A stretch of DNA of 5,888 bases, from assembly GCA_021799405.1 (NCBI GenBank), contig JAJZAL010000301.1, positions 1 through 5,888 on the forward strand, read 5' to 3'. Below are positions 1 to 5,319 of this stretch, piece by piece. The translations under genes and the position numbers were made by a program. Source of the stretch: Acidobacteriota bacterium. GTDB lineage: Bacteria > Acidobacteriota > Terriglobia > Terriglobales > Acidobacteriaceae. Numbering within the stretch: position 1 is the first letter of the stretch; each line of letters starts with the position of its first letter. The notes below the pieces were generated by a model that was given only the letters and a program-made list of their open reading frames with translations, was not told where the DNA came from and made no database searches.

Positions 1-730
1 TCGTGACCATTACGACCTGAATGGAACTCGCGCGTCCATAGTCGACTGTATATGTGTTGGCCTGGACTGTTTCCTCTGCAATCGAATCAGCGTTCGGGGT
101 CAGGTTCAGGACACCTGGGCGTATGCTACTGGTGACATCCAGCCCGTCCACGATATACATGTTTCCGTTCTGCCCGCGTCCATTCGCGCTCGCGTCAATG
201 TAGTTCTCGGTGTTGAAGTTCGTGGCAGAACCAGCTCCCAGCCCCGTTACCCCGGGCGTAAGCGTAATTAAAGATGTCGGGTTCAATGCGGGCAATGGGA
301 GATTCTGCAAAGCAGACTGCCCCAGCGTCAGTTGATTGCGGCTGTCGGCTGTATCCAACAGAGGAGATTGTGTCGTCACGGTGACGTTCGTAGACACTTT
401 TCCGACCGGCAGGGTCAGCGGGATGTTGCCAGTCTCTCCAGCGGTGAGAGTGAACGTCGTGCGTGCCTGCGCAAAACCCTTCTTTGCAGCCAGCACTTCA
501 TAGGTCCCAGGAGGCAGACTTACAAATTGATATACGCCTCTCGCGTCCGACGTGGTGTGTGACGTTATATTTGTTCCCGTATTTGTAAGGGTGACCGCCG
601 CACCCGGAATTGCCGCCCCTGATTGATCTTGTACCGTACCCTGCACACCGGACGTAAACTGCGCATATGCCGCGGACCCGCAGATAAATATCATCAGCGC
701 CAGGCCCAGATATTTCCTAATCTTTCGCAC
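1..730 (-). CDS. TonB-dependent receptor, Oar-like, with N-terminal carboxypeptidase-regulatory-like domain (5' part, continues past the left edge)
   Basis: Outer-membrane active-transport protein; this class takes up large or scarce substrates, often glycans or metal chelates, using TonB energy. The first 243 residues are visible. Residues 1-23 form a signal peptide (basic MRKIRK, hydrophobic core, AYA-Q cleavage at 23/24). Residues about 26-108 form a carboxypeptidase-regulatory-like beta-sandwich (GTVQDQSGAAIPGAAV, then GVYQFVSLPPGTYEV). From about 115 the plug domain begins, with NLPLP, LTPGV and the hallmark MYIVDGLDVTSS. The usual family length is over 1000 residues, so most of the barrel lies outside the window. 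The start is GTG at 730, chosen because AGGAGG sits 5 nt upstream and the signal peptide begins there; the next in-frame ATG (residue 13) has no such site. The gene is divergent from the sensor operon, so it is a plausible target of it. Class is secure; substrate is unknown. Confidence 0.93.
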   Translation of the reverse strand, partial: MRKIRKYLGLALMIFICGSAAYAQFTSGVQGTVQDQSGAAIPGAAVTLTNTGTNITSHTTSDARGVYQFVSLPPGTYEVLAAKKGFAQARTTFTLTAGETGNIPLTLPVGKVSTNVTVTTQSPLLDTADSRNQLTLGQSALQNLPLPALNPTSLITLTPGVTGLGAGSATNFNTENYIDASANGRGQNGNMYIVDGLDVTSSIRPGVLNLTPNADSIAEETVQANTYTVDYGRASSIQVVMVT

Positions 731-735
731 GATTT

Positions 736-741
736 CCTCCT
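736..741 (-). promoter_or_regulatory. Shine-Dalgarno site for the TonB-dependent receptor
   Basis: AGGAGG read on the minus strand, 5 nt before the GTG at 730. It is a full-strength site and decides the GTG start. Confidence 0.85.
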
Positions 742-839
742 CAAAACGTTCCCAATGAATATGCCCGGGTCCGCGCGTAGAGCTGGCCCACCAGCTTAAC
801 AATTTTGCGGCTGATGTCCTCATCGGAGTGTCTCGACGA

Positions 840-853
840 TGTAAACGGTTTCA
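840..853. promoter_or_regulatory. LacI-family-type operator (cre-like palindrome)
   Basis: TGTAAACGGTTTCA matches the LacI/CcpA-family consensus TGWNANCGNTNWCA at every fixed position and is palindromic around a central CG (10 of 14 positions symmetric). LacI-family operators typically have this central CG. It lies 110 bp before the receptor start and about 250 bp before the binding-protein start, so it could serve either divergent gene. No LacI-type regulator is encoded in the window, so it would act in trans. A match of this quality can occur by chance in a genome, but its location between carbohydrate-type genes makes it credible. Confidence 0.5.
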
Positions 854-941
854 GACCCGGACTAAAATGAAACTTAAAGCCGGGGACAAGCCTAAACATT
901 GGCTCGTGCGTCGTGCATCCACCAATCGAACCAGACCAAAC

Positions 942-957
942 TAGTTCATGTGAACTA
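942..957. promoter_or_regulatory. Palindrome TAGTTCA-TG-TGAACTA, candidate regulator-binding site
   Basis: Perfect inverted repeat with 7-bp arms and a 2-bp spacer, in the divergent intergenic region just left of the transposon-like element. NarL/LuxR-type regulators bind inverted heptamers of this size, and one is encoded in the adjacent operon; the assignment to that regulator is inference. The half-site TGAACTA recurs exactly at 5067-5073, in the other intergenic region. Confidence 0.4.
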
Positions 958-964
958 CTCTCTA

Positions 965-980
965 GAACTGGTCTCATAAA
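965..980 (+). repeat. Left terminal inverted repeat of the MITE-like element
   Basis: GAACTGGTCTCATAAA, preceded by TA at 963-964; it pairs perfectly with 1060-1075. Confidence 0.8.
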
Positions 981-1059
981 TAGCGTAGCGGCTTCGACGA
1001 AAAGCATGAGCCCCGCTTCGATGGCGGGTCTCATGGGAGGCCGCACCAGGCGCGGAGGG

Positions 1060-1075
1060 TTTATGAGACCAGTTC
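1060..1075 (-). repeat. Right terminal inverted repeat of the MITE-like element
   Basis: TTTATGAGACCAGTTC, followed by TA at 1076-1077; it is the exact reverse complement of 965-980. Confidence 0.8.
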
Positions 1076-1091
1076 TAGGCTTCTGCTGAAC

Positions 1092-1098
1092 AGGAAAG
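1092..1098 (+). promoter_or_regulatory. Shine-Dalgarno site for the binding-protein gene
   Basis: AGGAAAG with AGGA 8 nt before the GTG at 1104. It supports that GTG over the in-frame ATG at 1134, which has no purine-rich site in front. It lies outside the MITE-like element. Confidence 0.7.
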
Positions 1099-1103
1099 CT
1101 GTC

Positions 1104-2126
1104 GTGCCATCCGGTTATACTCCATCACAGCCGATGTCTTTTGTGCCGACATTTCTGAAGTGTGCACGGCAATCCTTGCGCCTCGCTGCCATGGTGCTGG
1201 TTACCGTATGCATATCCGGTTGCCGCTCGCGCGGGATTCGAATTGCCATCATTCCACAAACAACGGGCACGCCTCTGTGGGGCCCCATGCTGTCGGGTGC
1301 TCAGTCGATCGCAAGACGCCATCACATCAGCATTTACTGGAATGCGCCAACGAGCGAAGACAACATCAAAGCTCAAATTGCCCTTCTGGAGCAAGTCATA
1401 CACAGCGGACAATACAGTGGCATTGTGTTGGCACCGGACCATGCCCTGGCGCTGATGAGCGCCGTGCAGGACGCCGAAGCAGCCGGAATTCCCGTGGTTG
1501 TGGTCAGTTCTCGGCTTAGTCTGCCACCTGGCCCTGGCCTGTCGTACATCCTCAACAACGACACTCAAGGTGGAGAGATGGCAGCCCGATATTTGGGAAA
1601 ACTATTGCATGGTCACGGAACGGCCGCGGTGATGGGCATCGATCCCGCAATTACTGGAAACATCCAGCGCGAGCGCAGCTTTGAGGCGACGCTACGAGAA
1701 TACTATCCTGGAATCACAATCGTCGCCCGACGCTTTGGCGCTTACAACATACCCCACGAAACACAGGTAGCTGCAGCACTCCTCCAGCAGGCTCCCAGGG
1801 TCTCGGCGATTATTGCACTCAACCCGGCAGCCGAACGCGGAGCCTGGAATACGCTCCTGGCCGAACATAGAGCGGGTCAGGTCAAGGTGGTTGGCTTCGA
1901 TCAGGACATCGTCGTGGACGGCGAGCAGACGATTAAGATCAATGCAATCGTAGAGCAGAACACTTTCAAGATGGGACAACTGGCCGTTCAGCAGATTCTG
2001 GACGACATTCATCACAAATATGTTCCACCTCTTACCTGGATATCGCCTCAAATCGTGACCCAACCTCCGTCGCCAATAATCGCGCCTGCAGCCACGACGA
2101 ACAGGAAGAGAAGCAGGTCATCATGA
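1104..2126 (+). CDS. Periplasmic sugar-binding-type lipoprotein (type I periplasmic binding fold), first gene of the sensor operon
   Basis: A 340-residue substrate-binding protein, probably a ligand receptor for the kinase encoded next. Residues 1-39 are a lipoprotein signal peptide ending in the lipobox ISGC, so Cys40 would be lipidated and anchor the protein facing the periplasm. Residues about 44-318 match the ribose-binding/Peripla_BP_4 pattern: RIAIIPQTTGTPLWGPMLSG, SGIVLAPDHALALMSAV, AEAAGIPVVVV, NNDTQGGEMAA, QRERSFEATL and VKVVGFDQD. Two places where ribose-type proteins usually carry ligand-contacting Asp look different (VVSS near 133-136, ALNPAAERGA near 238-247), so the ligand may not be a typical pentose or hexose. 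The tail 320-340 is proline-rich then basic. There is no ABC permease or ATPase alongside; the stop overlaps the kinase start as ATGA. The start is GTG, supported by AGGAAAG. The family is secure; the sensing role is inferred from context. Confidence 0.9.
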   Translation: MPSGYTPSQPMSFVPTFLKCARQSLRLAAMVLVTVCISGCRSRGIRIAIIPQTTGTPLWGPMLSGAQSIARRHHISIYWNAPTSEDNIKAQIALLEQVIHSGQYSGIVLAPDHALALMSAVQDAEAAGIPVVVVSSRLSLPPGPGLSYILNNDTQGGEMAARYLGKLLHGHGTAAVMGIDPAITGNIQRERSFEATLREYYPGITIVARRFGAYNIPHETQVAAALLQQAPRVSAIIALNPAAERGAWNTLLAEHRAGQVKVVGFDQDIVVDGEQTIKINAIVEQNTFKMGQLAVQQILDDIHHKYVPPLTWISPQIVTQPPSPIIAPAATTNRKRSRSS

Positions 2127-4288
2127 AGCGTTCAACCCGCCGCGGGCTGCAAGCTTTGGGGACCGCGCTCATTCTTGCGGCGGCTTCGGCATGGCTTGTC
2201 GTTGCGTGGCTCCACAATCCCAGCCGAGGCCTGCCTCGTACTTTTGCACTTCAAACAGGCAGTCTCGATAACTGGCAGTCATTCGGAGGTACATGGAACG
2301 TAACCCACGGTGCGATGCGAAATGACTCTGATGAACGCGGTGCCAAGATCCTTACTGGATCCCGCTATTGGAAAAATTACTCCATCGAAGCAGACATGGA
2401 GCTGTTAGGCGCAGAAGGCGACGCTGGTTTAATCGTCCGTTCCAGTGACGAACAAACGGGGGTAGATGCGTACAAAGGCTACTACGCGGGACTAAGAGGA
2501 AGAGAGAGCCAGATCAGCACGGATGACAGCCTTATTCTTGGTAAAGCAGGCTACGAATACACCGAATTTCAACACATACCCCTTCCCGACGGAGTGGTTC
2601 CTTTCCGCTGGTACCATCTCAAACTTCTTGTCTACGGTTGTCACATCGTTGCGTCGGTAACCTGGCCGCTCCATTCCGGCAGAACTTATACCACTTCTGC
2701 CGTAGATCCTCATTGCTATACGCACGGGCGTGTCGGGCTGCGCTCCTATGCTTCCGGCGGGGTTTGGAAAAACATTCGGGTCCTTCCCGCAACCAAATCC
2801 GACATGGAGAAGATGCTGGCGGTCCCACCGCCTCCGCCCTTGCCGCCAGGCAAGAGAACGCCTCCTCCACCAATCGCGACAACTGAACCTCCCGCCCCCA
2901 ACCTGACTACAATCAACCGTCTGCGACTTATGCCTGCCGGCTCATCGCGCGCCACAACGATACGCGGCGTGGTCATCGCAACCGCACCGCGACTCTATAT
3001 TGAGGACTCCACTGGTGGGGCTGCCGTCGATGCGTCAAAAGCTATCCCGCTGAAGATTGGAGATGAAGTACAGGCTACCGGCCTTGTTAGTCCCGGAACT
3101 TTCAGCCCGGTGTTGCGCCATGCAATCGTGCGCCTACTATGGGCGAGCACCCCAATCCCTCCGGTTTTCGCGACTTCATCGCAGGCAGCAACCGGTGCCT
3201 TCGACGCTACATTTGTTGAGGTCCGGGGCCTTCTGCAATCGAAAAGCTACAACCGCGCTCATGCTCTTGTGCTCCATCTTCGCGCGGGCCAACAGACGTT
3301 CCAGGCTCTTCTATATGGCGAGCAGGCTGCTTCACTCTACGAGAAGCTGAAGCCAGGCAGCCTCCTGGCGGTTCAGGGTGTCTGCGTTGTCGACCCGCTT
3401 TATACTCACAACCTCACCCCTTTTGCTCTCTTGCTCCGATCCGGTGGCGATCTCGATATCCTGCATGGTCCACCCTGGTGGACTCCGCAGCATTTGATCG
3501 AGCTCACCATTGCCGTTTTTCTGCTTCTTTTCTTCATTCAGTACCTGCATTCGCGCATGGAGCATTGGAGAATGCGTGCGGTGCTAGACGAACGGGGCCG
3601 CCTGGCGCACGAAATGCACGACACGCTTGCTCAAAGCTTCGCCGGCATTGGCTTTCAACTCGAGGCACTTCGCAATCAACTTCCTTCAGATGGCGACGCT
3701 TGTCGGCACTTGAACATTGCCCGCGACCTGGTCCGTTACAGTCACGAAGAAGCTCGACGCAACGTCGCGTCACTTCGCCCTGAATTCCTTGCGTCACTCG
3801 GACTCGTCGCTGCACTAAAACGCTTCGCGGATGGCAGACTGACAGTTGGAAAGGTTCAGGTACTTGCTGAGGGCAATGACGATGCTCTCACATTGCCGCC
3901 GGGCCTGGCCGATACGCTTTTTCGAATTGGCCAGGAGGCTATCGCAAACGCTGTACGACATGCTCATCCATCCGTCATCGCCATCTACCTCCATATCGTG
4001 AATGGCACAGTTGAATTTGTCGTCCAGGACGATGGAATCGGCTTCGATCAATCCACAGCAACCACTGGTTTCGGACTCGAAGGTATGCGTCGGAGAGCCG
4101 AAATGATCTCAGCCCGCTTCAACATCAACAGTAGTTCTGAAAATGGCACCACCGTCATGGTCCACGCAAGCTTGCCTCCGAGCCTCACGTGGAAAACCGT
4201 TCTCCTGTACACATGGACTCATCTCAAGGAGTTGCTGCTTCATGGATTCGATCATGCCGCCAAAGATTCGCATCCTTATAGTCGATGA
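2123..4288 (+). CDS. Membrane sensor histidine kinase (HisKA_3/HATPase_c) with a concanavalin-like and tandem OB-like sensor region
   Basis: A 721-residue inner-membrane kinase that autophosphorylates and should pass phosphate to the regulator encoded next. Segments in order: transmembrane helix about 9-30; concanavalin/LamG-like or GH16-like domain about 40-222 (WQSFGGTWNV, YSIEADMELLG, GDAGLIVRSS, YYAGLRG, WYHLKLLVYG, GRVGLRSYASGGVWKNI); polyproline linker 235-258; two OB-like modules about 275-340 (GVVIATAPRLYIEDSTGG) and 360-447; second transmembrane helix about 457-475; dimerisation domain with phospho-acceptor His499 (RLAHEMHDTLAQSF); ATP-binding domain with N-box Asn609, G1 box DDGIGF (636-641) and G2 box GFGLEGM (649-655). 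All catalytic motifs are intact. The first two soluble domains should lie in the periplasm, where the lipoprotein could contact them. About 35 residues extend past the ATPase fold (686-721) and overlap the next gene. The kinase call is secure; the concanavalin and OB assignments rest on pattern only. Confidence 0.93.
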   Translation: MKRSTRRGLQALGTALILAAASAWLVVAWLHNPSRGLPRTFALQTGSLDNWQSFGGTWNVTHGAMRNDSDERGAKILTGSRYWKNYSIEADMELLGAEGDAGLIVRSSDEQTGVDAYKGYYAGLRGRESQISTDDSLILGKAGYEYTEFQHIPLPDGVVPFRWYHLKLLVYGCHIVASVTWPLHSGRTYTTSAVDPHCYTHGRVGLRSYASGGVWKNIRVLPATKSDMEKMLAVPPPPPLPPGKRTPPPPIATTEPPAPNLTTINRLRLMPAGSSRATTIRGVVIATAPRLYIEDSTGGAAVDASKAIPLKIGDEVQATGLVSPGTFSPVLRHAIVRLLWASTPIPPVFATSSQAATGAFDATFVEVRGLLQSKSYNRAHALVLHLRAGQQTFQALLYGEQAASLYEKLKPGSLLAVQGVCVVDPLYTHNLTPFALLLRSGGDLDILHGPPWWTPQHLIELTIAVFLLLFFIQYLHSRMEHWRMRAVLDERGRLAHEMHDTLAQSFAGIGFQLEALRNQLPSDGDACRHLNIARDLVRYSHEEARRNVASLRPEFLASLGLVAALKRFADGRLTVGKVQVLAEGNDDALTLPPGLADTLFRIGQEAIANAVRHAHPSVIAIYLHIVNGTVEFVVQDDGIGFDQSTATTGFGLEGMRRRAEMISARFNINSSSENGTTVMVHASLPPSLTWKTVLLYTWTHLKELLLHGFDHAAKDSHPYSR
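4226..4231 (+). promoter_or_regulatory. Shine-Dalgarno site for the response regulator, inside the kinase gene
   Basis: AAGGAG, 10 nt before ATG 4242 and 22 nt before ATG 4254. It favours 4242 as the start and implies translation linked to that of the kinase. Confidence 0.7.
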
Positions 4289-4883
4289 CCATCCCGTCAT
4301 TCGATCAGGCCTGACAAGCATGCTTGGCACCAAACCTGATCTCGAAATCGCGGCTGCGGCATCAAGTGGAGCTGAAGCCCTTTCGATTCTGGAACGTGAA
4401 CAGGTCGATATCCTTCTTCTTGACCTTCGGATGCCCGGCATGAGCGGCATCGATGTTCTTCGAGCCCTTCACGGAAGACCATCCTCCCCACGAACCATCA
4501 TCCTTTCCACTTATGAAATGGACGAAGACATCTATCGTGCTGTACAGGCTGGAGCACGCGGCTACCTGATTAAGAGCACGTCGCAGGATGAAATCGTCGA
4601 CGCCATCAAAACCGTACGCTCCGGTACGCTTTACCTTCCCCGTCACATCGCCCAGCGACTTACAGAACGCATTGGGCGCCAGGAACTGACACCACGAGAA
4701 ATTGAAATTCTCGAGATGTTGGCCAAGGGCCTCACCAACAAAGAAATCGGGAAGGTGTTCGGCATCAGCGAAAACACGGCGCGCAATCACGTAAACAGCA
4801 TCATCCAGAAGCTTGAAGTGTCGGATCGCACCGAAGCTGCAACGACCGCTCTTCTCCGTGGCATTATTCAGTTCGACCGCTAG
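4242..4883 (+). CDS. NarL/LuxR-type response regulator transcription factor
   Basis: A 213-residue cytoplasmic DNA-binding regulator, the cognate partner of the kinase. The receiver domain spans about 8-125, with acidic pocket Asp15-Asp16 (ILIVDDHPVIRSGL), phospho-acceptor Asp61 (ILLLDLRMPGMSG), switch Ser89/Thr90 (IILSTYEMDE) and Lys111 (ARGYLIKS). The LuxR-type helix-turn-helix spans about 147-207 (LTPREIEILEMLAKGLTNKEIGKVF, ISENTARNHVNSIIQKLEVSDRTEA). All receiver residues are intact, so it should be phosphorylatable. ATG 4242 is chosen for its AAGGAG site; ATG 4254 would remove only four residues and is the alternative. The reading frame is open further upstream to 4143, but that part lies in the kinase ATPase domain and is a shadow. 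The gene overlaps the kinase by 47 bp. Likely targets, by inference, are its own operon, the divergent receptor and perhaps the downstream Tat protein. Confidence 0.95.
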   Translation: MDSIMPPKIRILIVDDHPVIRSGLTSMLGTKPDLEIAAAASSGAEALSILEREQVDILLLDLRMPGMSGIDVLRALHGRPSSPRTIILSTYEMDEDIYRAVQAGARGYLIKSTSQDEIVDAIKTVRSGTLYLPRHIAQRLTERIGRQELTPREIEILEMLAKGLTNKEIGKVFGISENTARNHVNSIIQKLEVSDRTEAATTALLRGIIQFDR

Positions 4884-5024
4884 GAGCCTGTTTCATCAAC
4901 ACTTGTCTGCCCGGAACAGGTTGCACAGACCCCTACAATACGACGGCGTCCATGCAATAACCTGCAGAACTGTATACCTGCGACCTGCTGTAAGGATCAC
5001 GCAGCGGCCGTGCCTCAGATTGCG

Positions 5025-5034
5025 CCGTCAGGCT
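5025..5034 (+). repeat. CCGTCAGGCT direct repeat, copy 1
   Basis: A ten-base exact match to 5173-5182, 148 bp apart and in the same orientation. It may be chance; no function is assigned. Confidence 0.3.
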
Positions 5035-5060
5035 TTGTCTCGGGGCGGCTTGGTTCGTAG

Positions 5061-5094
5061 GTCAACTGAACTATACGAGCGTAGTTGTGTTGAC
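5061..5094. other. Imperfect hairpin or extended inverted repeat in the intergenic region
   Basis: Outer arms GTCAAC (5061-5066) and GTTGAC (5089-5094) pair fully. After a 2x2 mismatch the inner arms AACTA (5069-5073) and TAGTT (5082-5086) pair around an 8-nt loop. There is no T tract after it, so a standard terminator is unlikely. As DNA it could be a regulator site, since TGAACTA (5067-5073) is the half-site seen at 951-957. Confidence 0.45.
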
Positions 5095-5172
5095 TCATGC
5101 ATCCAACAGCCCTGACCAAATAGTGTTGGTGTGATCCAATTGAAATAATCTGTCGCAGCCCACATGACTCGA

Positions 5173-5182
5173 CCGTCAGGCT
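5173..5182 (+). repeat. CCGTCAGGCT direct repeat, copy 2
   Basis: Exact match to 5025-5034. Confidence 0.3.
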
Positions 5183-5308
5183 CATTCTGTGTCGCTGCCG
5201 CCGCACCACCGATTGTCGCCTTAATCATGAGGCGAAGAGATGCAACAGACTGGCGTCATCTGGAATAGGATCGGTAAAACAAATGAAGCTCCGTGACAGG
5301 AGCAGGAA

Positions 5309-5314
5309 AAGGAG
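5309..5314 (+). promoter_or_regulatory. Shine-Dalgarno site for the Tat-exported protein
   Basis: AAGGAG within a purine-rich run, 5 nt before GTG 5320 and 17 nt before the in-frame ATG 5332. It supports the GTG start. Confidence 0.65.
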
Positions 5315-5319
5315 AAGCG

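Larger units (their letters stand above)
965..1075. mobile_element. MITE-like non-autonomous element with 16-bp perfect terminal inverted repeats and TA target duplication
   Basis: The left end GAACTGGTCTCATAAA (965-980) is the exact reverse complement of the right end (1060-1075). Both ends are flanked by CTA/TAG, so the mirror match extends to 19 bp (962-980 with 1060-1078). This fits a 2-bp TA duplication or a 4-bp CTAG (YTAR) target, as used by IS5-family transposons, whose ends are of similar type. The 79-bp interior has no transposase gene. It contains a 12-bp hairpin with one mismatch (1005-1016 with 1024-1035). The element ends 28 bp before the binding-protein start and leaves that gene's ribosome site intact. 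It probably separates the gene from its ancestral promoter region. The IS5-family parentage is an inference from ends and target only. Confidence 0.72.
731..1103. other. Divergent intergenic region (373 bp) between the receptor gene and the sensor operon
   Basis: No gene is supported here. From left to right it holds the receptor ribosome site, a short inverted repeat AGCTGG-ccca-CCAGCT (781-796), the LacI-type operator (840-853), a TAAAAT hexamer at 863-868 that could be a plus-strand -10 box (its -35 would be poor and would overlap the operator), the 16-bp palindrome (942-957) and the MITE-like element (965-1075). Promoters for both flanking genes must lie here or within the element, but none is clear by eye. 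Confidence 0.6.
4884..5319. other. Intergenic region (436 bp) between the response regulator and the Tat protein gene, no gene supported
   Basis: No open frame here has a ribosome site or recognisable protein. It holds an imperfect hairpin (5061-5094) containing TGAACTA, a 10-bp direct repeat CCGTCAGGCT (5025-5034 and 5173-5182), three CCTGC motifs (4961, 4977, 4984) and, at its right end, the AAGGAG site of the next gene. No intrinsic terminator with a T tract is seen after the operon. The promoter of the Tat gene should lie in the right half, but no good -35/-10 pair stands out. Confidence 0.6.

Noticed and set aside
332..562. Plus-strand 76-aa frame inside the receptor gene
   Set aside because: It is antisense to a well-supported carboxypeptidase-regulatory-like domain and its sequence looks non-protein-like.
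781..796. AGCTGG-ccca-CCAGCT inverted repeat as an operator or leader hairpin
   Set aside because: Six-bp arms in GC-rich DNA are common by chance, and there is no second copy in the window.
863..868. TAAAAT as a -10 box for the sensor operon
   Set aside because: The hexamer at a 17-bp spacing (TGTAAA, 840-845) matches only half of the -35 consensus, so it is mentioned under the intergenic region and not called as a promoter.
741..1046. Minus-strand open frame of 101 aa covering most of the divergent intergenic region and the MITE-like element
   Set aside because: It starts at a GTG inside the mobile element with no ribosome site, runs across the terminal repeat into the LacI-type operator and the receptor's leader, and resembles no protein. 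The repeated MRP residues only reflect the GTCTCAT repeats.
4143..4241. Upstream extension of the response regulator to the first in-frame ATG
   Set aside because: The extra 33 residues lie in the kinase ATPase-domain coding sequence and do not resemble a receiver domain. The AAGGAG before 4242 gives a better start.
4887..4920. CCTGTT (4887-4892) and AACAGG (4915-4920) as a terminator hairpin after the operon
   Set aside because: The stem is only 6 bp with a 22-nt loop and no T tract follows.
5028..5228. Minus-strand open frames (66 and 64 aa) in the gap after the response regulator
   Set aside because: There is no Shine-Dalgarno site before either start, no recognisable motif, and both overlap the hairpin. 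They are likely chance frames.
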